In this document: one piece after another, positions 11,656 to 24,491 of the stretch | Layout of the letters: each line of letters opens with the position of its first letter | Position numbering within the stretch: the stretch's first letter is position 1 | Source of the DNA: Stratiolaelaps scimitus | Taxonomy: Eukaryota; Arthropoda; Arachnida; Mesostigmata; Laelapidae | Direction of reading: 5' to 3' | NCBI GenBank assembly: GCA_019614645.1 | Contig: JABWDB010000019.1 | Span: 4,944,501 to 5,008,500 of the forward strand | DNA length: 64,000 bases | Notes under the pieces: model-generated | What the model was told of the DNA's origin: nothing | Databases searched by the model: none | Seen by the model: only the letters and a program-made list of their open reading frames with translations | Translations under genes and position numbers: made by a program

Positions 11656-13720
11656 CACTATCAAGGAAGCTCTCGAATACACAAATTAACCAGATCAAAA
11701 TACATGTAGGTAAGGTTTTCTGAAGCCTTGACGTTTAGTGGACATGCTGAATTGCTCGAACATGCTAAAAGATGACCCAAGCTATGTTGCTAGACCATAG
11801 CAGAACCTTTCGTTTGAATTTCTTCTGAAATTCTGCTTACTTGAAGCTAGATGAATTACCTGTTACCCAAGCACTGATACACCGGTAATTTGGAACCCAA
11901 TAAAATTCTTTGTATCAGGTTTCTCCAAAGGGTTCGGTATAGATACCGCGTAAATCGCAACACAATTGAGTTACTGAGAGTCTAAACAATCAGTTACCGA
12001 GGAAGGGTTTTGTAATTAAGCCGAAGAGTACTGCACGAACTGAAAAAATCTATCGCTAGTGTACGTAGGGGGTATCACGGCTTCTAAATATGTGAATATT
12101 TGCAATGAATCGGTTAATACCAATTGTAATTGTCTCATTGTAATATGAGTACATAAATGAGACGTTTTATTCTATGTCGGGTAGTGATTATGGTTGCACG
12201 TTTTAAAACATACGATAATTATAGCATCAGTTGGAGACAGGGTGTGTATTGTAACTGTAATATGGTTGTAGTACTTGCAGAACCCCTTAAACTTCTGAAA
12301 TAGAGAAGCTTTTCACGTTCATTTGTGGGTATACAATGGGAATGGTCTTCTTAACGATGTACTTCATCGCTGTTTGAGGTCACTCAAGTTTACTGAAGCC
12401 TCGACAAAACAGAGAATCGATACGCACAAGTCCACAACTTAAAACAGCTGTAGCCGATACATAGGGGAAAATATATATGTACATGAATCTCCGGGAAAGT
12501 ATGCACGCAAAAATGCACTACCTTTTTCCATGAAGTCATCGGCTGGAAAGTCCTCCGTCCGTTATAGTATTTACTACTAGCTCTACCAGCAGCGCTTGTG
12601 TCTATATCAGAGAACATCGATTCCTCAGCTCGCTTTCCCTCCGGATATGCACTATCCACCCCGTTCGGAGTAGTTCTTATTCTCGTCTACATGAGGCCCC
12701 TGCATATTTTATACCGACGCTTTATAGCACCTTAAAAACTCCCCCCACTTTAAAGTGTTTCATAACCAAACAAGTTATGAGAACTTCGTTGTCGATGGTC
12801 CCGTAAAAGTCAACCGCCAGGGACGAAGTTCCCTCGCGGTTGATCCTCTTGTTCAGATGTCCGGATGCTCGTATTGACTACCGAGAGAAGAGACGGGACT
12901 ATGAACGTCAGCTTCGCTGGAGTCGCGCAGGGGACAGTGGCTGGGTGCAATGAGTGAGCAATGAGACTGAATGAGATTTTCGTGTCGGTAGTCCAGCCGG
13001 CGACCGGTGCGAAGGCACGAGTGACTTCGATGCTAACCTACCTATGAGGCCTTACACAACTACGCTGGACGCATACGCCCCAACGAGCGATTGCACATAG
13101 AGACGCATTGACACCTGGCTGACCAGCATGCCGTATTTGATTAGCATGGTCTGAAACTTAAAGACAACGATGATTCGGACCACAAACTCAACGAATTCTG
13201 AGCAACTGGATGTCGCTATTAGGGAGAAATTGCGCGGCCTCTGAGACTAGAATAGTTCTAAGTTAAGATTCCGAATGATCGTAGGTTCTGTTTGGCAGAA
13301 AAAGTCATAACAACAACGATAATGCATATAGGGGCGTATCCGTAAGCGCGGCATAGCCGCTGCCCTGAGCGGGGCCCAGTCGTTCGTTTGATTTCATCTA
13401 TGATTCTAATGCTGTGCAAATTTCAACGCTGGACTCGTATCGCGTAGAGTGAAGGTCGGCTAGTTCGTATTTCCAACCGATCGATTACAGGTTTCACAGA
13501 ACAAGATAAAAGAAATATATTTGCAATTTCAGCCTCTGCAGTATCATTTCCTTTGCCACAGATGAACAAAGTTACTCTTATTTTTTTAGATTAGTTAAAA
13601 AAAATGTAGCTACACAGTAATTAAGCCACTGAGTCGAGTTCTGCTACCTATCATATAGCGCATTGCGTGTGTCGAGCCCGGTGGTGTGGTATAGTCTTGT
13701 GCGCCTTGCAATTCGAGGGG
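11656..13720. other. Unassigned sequence with one structured hairpin
   Basis: I see no gene. AT-rich text covers 11700-12400. A 34-nt hairpin is annotated separately at 12810-12843. Minus frames at 12390-12659 and 13610-13792 are short and unrecognised. Confidence 0.4.
12810..12843. repeat. 13-bp hairpin with one internal mismatch
   Basis: The arms TCAACCGC/GCGGTTGA continue, after a symmetrical C-C mismatch, into AGGGA/TCCCT around a 6-nt loop. Such a compact, GC-rich stem could form in an RNA, but no flanking RNA-gene signals (A/B boxes, T-run terminator) were seen. Confidence 0.5.
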
Positions 13721-13829
13721 ACACGCTGCACATTTGCATTTAAGGGGGTCGGTCTTATAGAGCAATTTCAAAAGCAGTATTGTGCACGTCAAATGCTTAG
13801 CGCTTTGAGTCAGCCCGGAAACATTTATT
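13721..13829 (+). repeat. Family Y repeat, copy 2
   Basis: The segments CATTTAAGGGGGTCGGTCTTAT, then TTGTGCACGTCAAATG and GAGTCAGCCCGGAAA, align in order with copy 1 at 6629-6735 but are more diverged. No target duplication was identified. Confidence 0.6.
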
Positions 13830-15373
13830 TAGCATATTGCGCGTGGCGCTATTACTACATAATAGTGTTATATCATAATGCAGCTGGATTACATACGAAC
13901 GCTTTCATCGATTCCTTCCCTCCATCGATTTCGGTCTATGAATGATGATGCAACGGCGTCTCGCAATGGATGGACACATCGTGCGGCTCCTGTGGAGCTG
14001 CAGAGACTGACTTTATCCCACAATCCAACTCCTACTCGACGATTCGCTTTGATTCTCACGATCTGTAGGCCTCGCTCCCTCCCTTCACCATTTGCTCATG
14101 AATCTGTCATATCGTAGTTGCGGCAGTGGTAGCGCAGCAGCAGCAGCAGCAGCAACAACGTCAACGTGCGCCATTATGGTATCGCCATCCGAGTGATTCC
14201 AGCGAACAGGTACATGTCCGCTAGCCTATCTCTGCCTCCACATGTTTTTATCCTCCTCTATCATTTCGGCATGTTGGACTCGATTAGGCCTTGGCAGTTG
14301 CTGGCTGCCCACGTGGGTACGTGGTTGGTTTGTCCTTCGCCTGGCCAGCCACTCAAGTACGGCTTCCAGTCTCTTTCTCTCTCTCTCTCTCATTTAGCCT
14401 TTTCTGTAGCCAGCCATCCCGGCAGTGGTCAGACTAAAAATGCTAACGGATCCCAGCGGGACTGGAGCCGTAGCCGGTAATGGAGTGCGTTAGCAGGCGC
14501 CAATGCGGGCCTGGACCTAGGCTACGGCCTGAACAACTTTTGTTGCCAGGGGAGCCGAGCTAGCACATCGTGAACAGGGGTTGCCGGGGTTCGGTACTGG
14601 GAGGGGGCACACGGTGAGCGGCCCGAAGCAAAGCAAAGTAGTAGCGCCGCCCATCACCAGCTAAGTACCAGCCGTAGTCATCTGGCTGCCAGCTTGCCCT
14701 AACCCATCTACCCTCTTTAAGGCTTTCGATCGCCGACAAAGTAGCTGTCCCTAACTCGACAAGAACTTAGGTAGTTAGAAGGAGGGACAGATATGTTAGA
14801 AGTAGACGAGGCGAGGACTTGATTCAATTTCGCCAACATATACACGAGCGCATTCAACACTGCAAAGGCTATACTCGAGTATGACCGTTCGTACAGGCTC
14901 TGCATTGTCCCTTTGTCGCTAGCACTAGCCTGACGTCTTCTGGAGCAGAGAAATGCAATGGGTGGTATCGATAGAGGTACCCTTGAATATGGACCCGAAG
15001 GATATACACGGCTGAGCATTAATTGAGATCGTCCCAGAAGAGCTTACGTCATAACGGTCGAGAGCGATCATCGTTCCGTGGCTCGCGATACCCAAATGAA
15101 GTAGAAATTCGATCAATATAGCATAGTTGCGTGTTCGTTTACTGTAGAATTGAAAAATGACGCTGTCCTAATAAAGGCATGGTAAGCTAACAATATTCAT
15201 TACATGCAGTGACAAAGCTAGGGCCAAGTAGGGCCATTAAAGCTCTTTTGAACTACGCATCTCTTTGTTTACTTTTTACAGAAAATTGTTCCCACGATCC
15301 CAAGTTCTTTCTGATTCAGGGCACGGAAATCTAACGGGGCAAGCTAAATCGTAAAATATATTAACGGAGTGTG
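13830..15373. other. Unassigned sequence with CAG and TC tracts
   Basis: A (CAG)n run lies at 14134-14153 and a (TC)n run at 14369-14391. The region 14100-14700 is fairly GC-rich. Open frames (13878-14117, 14166-14480, 14717-15019 minus) do not resemble known proteins. Confidence 0.4.
14369..14391. repeat. (TC)n microsatellite
   Basis: A CT tract interrupted once by TTT. Confidence 0.9.
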
Positions 15374-15399
15374 ATATATGTATACATATATATATATAG
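15374..15399. repeat. (TA)n microsatellite
   Basis: A TA tract with TG and CA interruptions. Confidence 0.9.
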
Positions 15400-15685
15400 A
15401 CGTTGTGTCGTTCTCTCGAGATCCTTTCCGCTAGCTTAACTTCATGCAGTATAGGTTATGGTAGCGCGTCATTCAAATCCTATTAGTATGGGAGGTATTA
15501 TTGTGTCCATTCAAGCGGTGAATTTCTCGAGGTCTTTCAGGGATAATTTATTCTTCTTTATTCCGCCCTCTCTTCATTCCTTGCTAACCCGAAGTCGCTT
15601 TTGCTATCCTATCAATGGAGTTTCTTTAGGGACACAAGTGCCGTGACCTTTACGTGCTTGCATACTAGAAATATCGTCAGCGTAC

Positions 15686-15910
15686 ATGATTAAAGAGGAA
15701 TGTGCTTTCCCATATTCTCCGGCCGAACCAGCGGAACCAAGGGATATGCGCTCGGCCCCTCAGCCTTTCATTTCGGCTGGAGAGTTCGTCAAGCTTTCAG
15801 AGAAAACCAACGATCGATCTCTGCTCGAGAGTCAAGGAGGCATAGCGCGCTCTATAGCGAACCATAAGGTACACTCAGCATGTTCACTCCGTACTGGCTC
15901 AATTCCCTAA
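15686..15910 (+). CDS. Unrecognised small open frame, possible first exon
   Basis: An ATG at 15686 opens 74 codons of protein-like composition: acidic and proline-containing at the start, then GEFVKLSEKTNDRSLLESQG. A GT after AAG at 15868 could be a donor in phase 0 (61 codons). The start context is weak, with T at -3. I cannot name a family. It might be chance. Confidence 0.2.
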   Translation: MIKEECAFPYSPAEPAEPRDMRSAPQPFISAGEFVKLSEKTNDRSLLESQGGIARSIANHKVHSACSLRTGSIP

Positions 15911-15954
15911 TCGTGAAGGAGTAATAGACTAGACAACATAGATTATGATATAAG

Positions 15955-15973
15955 AGCGAGAGAGAGAGAGAGA
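15955..15973. repeat. (GA)n microsatellite
   Basis: A short GA run of about nine units. Confidence 0.9.
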
Positions 15974-16340
15974 TACTGAGTAGTTAATATGGGCTGCGGG
16001 TGCGCTTGCACGACAGATTTCTTCATTATATTGTAATGATCAGCGCGTTACTGCTGTAGGTGAGGAGCGCTCTTACGTGCGCCCTACGGTCGAGATCAGA
16101 TCCATTCATTTCACTGGAATCGCCGCTGGCCTGTGGACATTTTGGATCGAAGCAGAGCTATTGGTCTGCAGAGCGTCGTAATGTTGTCCTGATGATCCTC
16201 GACAAACAAGAGAAGTCCACTCGGTTCAATGAGACCATGTACCTCCTCGCCCGGAAGGCAACGCGATACTGGCTGATGCAGTATAGTATGGCAGTGTTTC
16301 GCGGAGTCCGAATACAGTAGTGGAAATGGGACAATATGAG

Positions 16341-16424
16341 GATATAAATATGTATATACATATATATCTAAGGGAATACCTATATAAATATATACGTATG
16401 TATATATATATATATATATATAAA
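16341..16424. repeat. Compound TA-rich microsatellite
   Basis: Eighty-odd bases of TATA with TATG, TACA and TAAA variants, broken once by a short unique piece (CTAAGGGAATACC). Frames running through it are artefacts of the repeat. Confidence 0.9.
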
Positions 16425-19400
16425 ACACATTCAATACAACGAGTTCTGAGAACGCCGTTGGCACATATCCCAGTGCGTTCTCCAAAAAGTCGTAAGATTC
16501 TAGTGTGTCAGTATCATAATGTTTTTTCTGAACATTAATTTGGTAGATTTTTAAGTTTCGTTAGTGGAGATAAGGGACATTGACACAAGTAAGCGGACGG
16601 CGCATATTCAAAGATAAAGCTGTCGCTTTTTCACTAGCATTGTAGACCATGAGTTGTCTTTCCTTGTCCCCCTCAATTGGGTGTCCCTTGGCTGGAGGGC
16701 TTCCTGCAGGCTCCTTGGTCAGGCTTATATTTCCGATTGAGATTGCTGTAGAGTTCCAGTAAAGTTGGCTAAATAAGAAGTCCTCCTTAAGCCCGTTCTT
16801 GTATTCGGTAGCGTCACCTGCCCTCTATAGCGTTGCCCAGGCTTCTCATTTGTTTTTCCAAGGATCATAAAGCTGAGATCTCTGTGAATGTCACAGCGGT
16901 GTCATGAAATATGCATCCTTTTCTACGATGTTTAATATACCGTTACTCGACAATCAGAGAGATGTGACGTTCACTAGTGCGTGTTGCAACAAGCCTCAAC
17001 CTTGGCTTACTGCCAATGTTTTTTTGCCCAGAAGTACGCCACTCCGCTGAAGGTTTAGCCAATATGCATTCGTATGAAAAGCAGCATTGAATTCGAAATG
17101 GATAACATTTTCTCCACAAGCAGCCGATGCCTTCCTGTTGATAGCGAATCCTCTACCCAGCGGATCCGAGCCTTCCGGGCAAGCTGCATCACTCTTCGTT
17201 GTGCGTCAGCATTCCGCAGCAAACTGCGCAGTCTGACCATTCGGTCACTGTGACGTCGCCTGATCACGTTAAGCTGCCAGCTTGCTCGGATAGACTAGAT
17301 AGAAAACAGCCGACTCGCGCACAACCTTCGTTCGCCGGGGCTATTTTGATTGACGTGTGCATAAATACACGTTCGATAGGGCCGAGACATTCCAGATAAC
17401 ACCTACAGTCGTCAGCTCATCCGTAATGCGATTCCGCGGAGGAGCTACGCAACGAAATCTGGGGAATGCAGTCAGTGAATACCTTAGTGCGAGTCTCAGC
17501 GCGTAATGGCCGGTATTCGATTAGCCCGCATCGAATGCAACAAATAGACTCGTATGCATGTAGCCGCCGGGGAATACTATTCCACGGGATGGCATGTGTC
17601 AGTTTCAGGCCGGCCGACCGTTAAAATTCCGTATGCATATTATGTTACATAAGGGGGAGCGGGAGGAGGCTCTGCCGATGTCAGATTTTATAATACTTTG
17701 TATAGCAGCCCGCAAGGCGTCTGGGTGTCGGCCCGTCATTGGATTTAGTTGCGTACTATTTCGGCTTGCTGCCTCTCCCCAATAGAGCTGAATGTCTAGA
17801 TACTGTCTATGATGGTATGCTTTGTCGGTCAGCTTTTCTGGCCATAATGTATGTGAGATTATTTCTTGCGCTATACGAATCTGTGTTTTGTGTATCTGAA
17901 ATCTAGTTTGTCTATCACAGCTTACCTGTGCCGTGTACAAAATGCTGGCAGAAAAACCGAAATGTATCACTGATTGATACAAATCGCTGGATCCAAGCTG
18001 AAGGCTACAACGACGGAAAGCTTCGTGTTATGTACTGGAATGAGTTTCGCAAAATGTTGTTTGGGCTGACCCTCAGCTGTTCCCCTATGTGACAGGCTTC
18101 AGCATTTAATCTTTTAGTATTACTATGAGGACCTGTAGGGGCCACCGTTGTTTATTTTTTTTTTGTTATTTACACCGACAATAATATGAGGCTGACTATT
18201 CTAGAACAGAGTGGAACATCACCTGCTTCCCGTTGCGGCCACAGATCTACCACCTGCAGCTCCGAGGGCAGGACAGGTGCAACACTAGTATGCGGACACT
18301 AACTTAGATGCAATCATGTGAGAACGTGTCCCATTTCCCCGGACACGTTTGGTCTTACTTCCATGAGCTGCACGGTTGGGTCAGGTACCACAACGTGACC
18401 TTACTGAATATCGGACCTCACCTTGAATTTCCTTATCAGTACGTATATGTTGCGCTACAGGAACGATATATCCAGATATCGTTAACGGGCACACATTATC
18501 TTGTAGTATTATCCCGGCACGGGGCACTTGCTCCCATCTGGCCCTTCCTATGATCTCGAAAGCTACAAGGTGCAACCGCTCGGCCGAGGTTAATCCCAGC
18601 ATTTTCTCCGCGTTCCTCGCGAACGGCGAGGAAATCCCTTGCCCCCGTTCGTCTGATGTTGCTGCTTTTTTTTTCTATAATCCCATTCGTTATGCTGGGG
18701 TGCCCCTCTGCCCGACGCCTCCTGTGGAATTTCGAAAGGATTACAGAAAATGAAAGAACGAAGGAAAAAAAAGGCTCGAAAATGGGAGAGAGGAAGCGAG
18801 AGAGACAGAGAGAGAGAGATTGACACTTCATAACGTCACAGCCGTACACTGGCGCTGAGGCAATGGCACGGACGATGTCATTCCGCTTCGTAAATTTCGC
18901 TGGAATGAGAGGGCGCGCAGGCCGGGTCAGCAGATATAGCTCGGTGTCCGTTCTACCTAATGCCGAAAGCAAGCCACCGTGAGCCCGGCCTAGCCGAGAT
19001 CTTCTTCATTTCGGGACGGCCGTGGGTCAGCAGCAGGCAAGCAAGCTTTGGTGCATCCATTGTCGGCCCGCTGCTCGTGGTGTCACACCGGGAAGGGCTA
19101 GAGACAGAGAGAGAGAGAGGACAAAGGGAAAGAGCGTATGCGCTGACCATCAGCATAATATACGCAGAACGTTGCTTGACGTTCGTCAGCGGTGTTACAC
19201 TATCATATATGGTTTAGAGACACGCATCAGAGACACGGTGATGAGTGGTAGGCGTACGGGACTAAGCGAGATGAATACGTAATTCTGGAATTTAGCCTTT
19301 GGCTCAACGGAATGATGATACTTAACCTAATAAAAAGCTTAGTTGTACAGGGTATTCGGAACGCTGCACGACTCTATGGGTGACAAGACAAGGTAACATT

Positions 19401-19448
19401 GTTCGACGGTTGAGCCTTTCCTGAAATTGTATTCTCTCTATTTCGTTT
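16425..19448. other. Unassigned sequence
   Basis: Opposed open frames (17055-17267 minus, 17605-17982 minus, 18308-18553 plus, 18496-18972 minus) contain no motif I recognise. GA-rich tracts occur at 18785-18819 and 19101-19120. I find no transposon boundaries. Confidence 0.4.
18785..18819. repeat. GA-rich tract
   Basis: An imperfect GA repeat (GAGAGAGG, GCGAGAGAGACAG, GAGAGAGAG). Confidence 0.8.
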
Positions 19449-19451
19449 ATA

Positions 19452-19482
<31 letters not shown>

Positions 19483-19488
19483 TATATT
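19449..19488. repeat. (TA)n microsatellite
   Basis: A TA run of about 38 bp with one TG. Confidence 0.95.
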
Positions 19489-19783
19489 AGGCACAAAAAA
19501 GTGAGACTCCTATCGTCGTGTGCCGTATTTTTATTATTGGGTCTTTTATGTACTCGGTCCTGGCCAACTGAAAATGCGTGAGAAATGTTTGCGAGACAAT
19601 TTGAAGATATATAGGCAACAAAAGGGTTCTACCATTTACCATTTACCTTAGAGCGTACCGTAGTAGTGGACGAGACATGGGTCAGGCTGCATCGGGGACC
19701 GGAAATAGATCATATGTTTGTATTAACTTACTTGTTTAGCCGATATTGAAATTTATATGCGTTTCATTATTTGGGTCAGCCAA

Positions 19784-19809
19784 ATATATATATATATATA
19801 TATATATAA
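19784..19809. repeat. (TA)n microsatellite
   Basis: A pure TA run. An A8 run follows at about 19840. Confidence 0.95.
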
Positions 19810-20463
19810 TTCATATTTTGTTTTGAAGGGTTTATTGTCAAAAAAAAAGGGAGAGAAAACTCTACGGAAGATCACCCGGAGGGTAGGATTTTAAGCAATT
19901 TTTACTGTCCTCTAAGGACATTCTATCTCTTTCTTATTTGTTCTCAATGACACTTTGATAATCAAATATATTTTACAGACAAAAACAGAAAAAACGCATT
20001 ACAAAGAGGCCTAACAAATTTTAAGGAATCTCTTGTTAAGGATATTCTAAATAGTGCTTACTGTATTAAGGGTCTCCTTGAGAAACACCTTCTACACAAA
20101 TTGGCGTCTGCGACATAGTTTTCCATATTTCCCGACGAAATCATATGGAAATTAGCACAAAATGTTTTCACAAAATCTGTGGAGGCGCCTGTATAACGAT
20201 GGTGTAACGCATGTACCAAGATCGTGTAACGGCAAACATTAATAAAACATGCAAGCTATATTGATAATTGTATAATGTATGGATACCAAGTGTAACTTTG
20301 CTTGAAAACACTTCACCATATTTCAGTTTCCAAAGTCAGTGTTTTCGAGCATCTGCAGGTTTCTGGCCAGTGCCAGTACAAATACAAATAGGAGCTTCAC
20401 CCGCCAGATGCGACACATAATACCACATCCCGGGGCGTCCGCCCTACGGAACTTACTTAGAGG

Positions 20464-20487
20464 ACTCTCTCTCTCTCTCTCTTTCTC
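20464..20487. repeat. (CT)n microsatellite
   Basis: A CT run of about eleven units. Confidence 0.9.
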
Positions 20488-20489
20488 GG

Positions 20490-23100
20490 TTTCTCTCACT
20501 TAGCAAGGCTGTTGAGCTAAATCTGCATAATGATAGTTTGCATAATGGGAGACCAGGCCGTTCTGGTATCAACACTAGGGGTGTGTTCTCAATTGAACCT
20601 CGGGCAAACAAGGAGGTATGTGCAGCCAGATGGGCTTACTCTCATGCGATCCATGCGAACGCGGAAGGGGGGTGCGAGGGGGGGCGATCGCCTTCGCCGA
20701 GAACAGCGTTCGGGCCGCGTCTTGGTTTCAAGGTCAGTTTAGTTCCTGCAAGAAAACGAAAGGGAACGAGAAGAAGGAAAAGCACAAAATGTTTGGCCGT
20801 TCATAGCAAACGGCTTACACTCAACTGGCGGATGCATGCGAACGCACAGACCGCCACAATTCGCAGTGTTTGCATTTACTGGCCCCCTCAACTTGTCTTC
20901 ATCCTGAGCTTGAAGCTTTGCTATATTCCTGCTCTGGCTGATAACGGACAGGACACGTTGGGTAGATTGCTGTTCTCGTATTAGCTTCGATGAATTGAAA
21001 GGAAAACGATGCGTCTTATTCTATTTTCAAAGTATCACATAATTAACGAGAGGGTCCCCTTTAGATGTATACTATTGAATGATCAGCATGAGCATGGGTT
21101 CGCTGGGACACACTTAGCAAAGCTTAGCCTTATTATAAACAGATATGATCATATCTGAAAAGCTGAAATGTTGGTTAGTAAAGATGAGCTAACTGAAAGT
21201 CTCCCTGAAGGCTTATAGTTTCCCTGGGATATTCTATATGTGTGTGTGTGTCTTATGTTGTATTTGAAAGTGTATGTGAAACCGACAATGACCAATCATG
21301 GCGAATTCGATATTCGTATATTGCGAAGTTCACAGGTGCCGCCACGTCAACACGGCACACTTCTACTAATAGAGTTGGTTGGGACATACTGTCTCTCTCT
21401 AAGCCAGCTTCTAATTCTCCAACGTAACCCTCGTGTCACCCAGCTTGGTTTTCCGCTGATTTTTTATTCTTGCCGAACGAGCTTCGCTTAAAGCCAATAG
21501 GGACTCTCGTTTGAAACACAGTCAGCTGTGGAGTCTGATGTCAGCTTGACGTCACCCCACTACGCTCAACGTTGACGTCCACAATCGCGGACGCGACAGT
21601 TGTAGACGTCGTCGCGTAAACTTTGACATAGTGAAATGATATACGGAGTCACATATTTGCTCAACGCCACCAAGTTGCGACGTGTGTGTCCCCTTCCGAA
21701 CGGGACGGGTGATATAGCTAAGGGCATTGAGGTACGAAAGGAGATAAGGGCTCATTCCGTCCGCTCATTTATTAGCAAGGCTTCGTAGGCCAATCTTGAC
21801 CCCAGGTAAAATATTCTGTAGCCAAAAATCTCGCCGTTTCCTCCGTTAGCTTCCCGGGTAGGTCGACTCTATCGAGAAAGACGAACGCTGACAAACCAAA
21901 CTAAGTAAAAAGGCTACTATTAAGTTCAAGGGCAGAACGCCTCTTGCCGGCGACAGTGGGGAACGGAGCTCGACAGAATGGCGTCAAGTGAATGACTCCA
22001 GAGGAATAAGTTCAACGAAACATTCCAAACAGACGCTTTCGTCCTGAAATGCCAACGGGTCAAGTACGGAAACGTGAGCTTCGCCTCTATTTCTCCAGTC
22101 CTCAAGGACCACCTCGTAGTGGCTCTGTACGACGTTCGAGGGTCAAACGGCTGGGTAGGATGGCAAGTGACGTTTGCAGTAGCGTTCCACTGCGTACAAT
22201 TTCGCCAGCAATAGGACCGTGTACTACGTTGCTATTGCCAGCACTTGCTTGAAAGTGACTCCTACCATAGACCTTACAAGCGAGCAGCCTCATCTCTCGT
22301 TGATCAGCGAGTCTGGGCCTGGGTCGTTAGGCGGCGCGGCCTAGCACCTTTTCTCGGCTAAATGATGCTCAGAGAGGCGTGATGGGACACGAAATAGCGA
22401 CTTGGTCAAAAAAAACAGGCTATCGTCCGTTGTGATTGCAGCTAATTCAGGAGCGGAACGCGGTTCAGGCGCGACGATCCCATGCCAGCATTGGGCTGCG
22501 AGAATGAGATTGGCGCGTACGGTAAGGAAGACCGTACAATACATACTATAGATATAATGCATTTACAGAAAGCGTAAGGTTCTCTTATACGTGCGATTTG
22601 TCCCCTGAGAATTTATTACACGTTGCCGTTTGGGCGGTGGCTCTTCCGTATTCTCAGCAAGGGGTCATAGACTGTCTCTATGAATACTTGCTCGAATTCT
22701 AGATTGGAAAGAATTAGTAGGTTAGTAGGCCTCTGACTCCTTTTCAATTGGCCGAGATAACAGAATTCTACTGGACTTATATCAGGAGAATATGCGGGTC
22801 AACTTCACAAATTGATTCCCGCTTCTGCCAGGAACTTCCCAGCAACGATTGACAAAATAATACTTGAATGAAGACAGGCTTGTGTCAGAGAAGCAGGAGG
22901 TAAGCACGGTGTAAGTACCGAGATCAACGTGGTTCGATGTATCTGTAACAGGCGATGATGCTCTGCTCTTTTCAAGCCACCGAGGCAGAAAAGCTGAAGG
23001 AGCAAAAATGATCTGAGCTGCAAATGCAATGTTCGATGAGCACTTTTCAGATGGGATTTTTCTTCGTCCATTTCTCTTCATCCTCTTCCCGCTTTGTCGT
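20490..23100. other. Unassigned sequence
   Basis: Overlapping frames at 20530-20984 and 22782-23081 lack recognised domains. An 18-bp perfect palindrome lies at 21140-21157, and a short TG run near 21238-21250. No gene is supported. Confidence 0.4.
21140..21157. repeat. Perfect 18-bp palindrome
   Basis: CAGATATGATCATATCTG is its own reverse complement. It could be a dimeric protein-binding site or chance; nothing nearby decides. Confidence 0.5.
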
Positions 23101-23561
23101 TGTACTAAAAGTGTGTCCCAATTAAAGTGGCATTGTTGAAGCGCCTATTGAATACTGTCAACAATCCCTATCCCGTTTGGTCATTTTGGACCACGATTCC
23201 GAACCCTGCTTCTTTCTGCTCCCTTTGTCGCGGGGATGTTGGTCAGGGCTGGCCGACCAGGCCGAAAAAGTGCGCCAGGATCAGACAGCGCTTCTGGGCC
23301 AGCGCGTGCTCGGTATCTGCAGCAAATGACGACGCTCACCGAACACACCGCCACTGGCTTGCCACTGCTATTTCCCTCACTCTAACCTCCCCACTGGTCG
23401 CCGCTCCACGAGCACCTTCTCCTCGCAGCCATCATCGCTGTACCGTTTACCACGCACGATGCAGATGAAGGGTGGATGTGTGTGTGTGTGTTCGTGTGTC
23501 TCGCTACGAAGGCAAATTGAATAACGCTCCAGGCCATTCCTCCCAGGCAAATGACCACATG

Positions 23562-23597
<36 letters not shown>

Positions 23598-24150
23598 ATA
23601 GAGAGCGGGCGCAAGAGAAAGAGAAAACGAACGAGTGAGAAGAGCAGCAATGTATTTGGCACCGCAGAAAAAAAGCGCAGGGGTTTCGTCGGTGGGCTGG
23701 GTGCCTTCGTCATGGCAACTAGCTCCATCGAGGCAAGCGAACTTCCGAATGCCCCAACGGGGTGAACCCCTGTCCACCCCCCACCCCCCCCGCTCCGTGT
23801 GCATGGTATTCGCGATGGCGTCCGTTTCAAGGAAGAGTGGCTCGTGGCTTCAGCGACCTCGTAACGGAGAAAAAAAACAGAGAAAAACGAAACTATCGAC
23901 TCTATCATTTGTACGAATATGACTACTCCGTCTTCGTCTACGTGCGCGTATTGGTACGGTAGCAGGTAATGGAGCGCGCGCGTCGGGGCCCCTGCTCTTG
24001 GGGGGCAATGGTGAAATCTTTGCTGTAGAAGTGAACGGCGGGTAATCGACTTTTTGATGAGTGTCTCGCAATAGTATAGCGTACCCGATAGCGATGCCAG
24101 CGGCGGCCAGAGACATAGGAGATAAGATCGGAGGAACGCATTCATGTCCT
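23101..24150. other. GC-rich block with TG and GA repeats
   Basis: This is clearly richer in G+C and CpG than its flanks. It contains (TG)n at 23476-23496 and (GA)n at 23566-23595. Long open frames run on both strands (for example 213 codons at 23504-24145 minus), but they pass through the GA tract and give low-complexity leucine/serine runs, so they are compositional artefacts. A promoter or 5' untranslated region is possible but unproven. Confidence 0.4.
23566..23595. repeat. (GA)n microsatellite
   Basis: Fifteen uninterrupted GA units. Confidence 0.95.
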
Positions 24151-24168
24151 ACATTCATTCATGTCCTA
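24139..24168. repeat. 17-bp period tandem duplication
   Basis: CATTCATGTCCTA occurs at 24139-24151 and again at 24156-24168, separated by CATT. A two-copy local duplication. Confidence 0.7.
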
Positions 24169-24260
24169 TACCTGAGGTGGATTGAAGGAGAAGGCAACTG
24201 TGTAGATACTGGAAATGAAATTAAGTAGCGATACAGCGAAAACGGTAATGTAATGAGCAC

Positions 24261-24491
24261 GTGCTCGATTGGAAAATCGTCAATCGCTTCATTTACTCTA
24301 TCGACAACTTTGCAAGACCTAAACCCGATCTCCACGATCTCTCAAAGGATTCTTTACAAAAGTCCATGAAAGACAGTCGATATCTATCGATGTCCTTCTC
24401 GACGGACGTCAACTCTAAAGGTGATATATATGCGTTTAGAAAAGCTCGGTTACAGTCGCCTCCCAACAGTGTAAAGGAATCTGGTACTTAA
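24261..24491 (+). CDS. Unrecognised open frame, possibly decayed coding DNA
   Basis: 76 codons starting at GTG show good codon-position bias (many C-ending codons) and a protein-like translation (DWKIVNRFIYSIDNFARPKP). The same frame continues downstream with only a few stops to about 24770. There is no true ATG start, acceptor or known domain. It may be a pseudogene or a chance frame. Confidence 0.15.
   Translation: MLDWKIVNRFIYSIDNFARPKPDLHDLSKDSLQKSMKDSRYLSMSFSTDVNSKGDIYAFRKARLQSPPNSVKESGT

Noticed and set aside
23504..24145. A 213-codon minus-strand frame
   Set aside because: Runs through a (GA)n tract and yields leucine/serine low-complexity protein. The openness is due to the repeat and composition.
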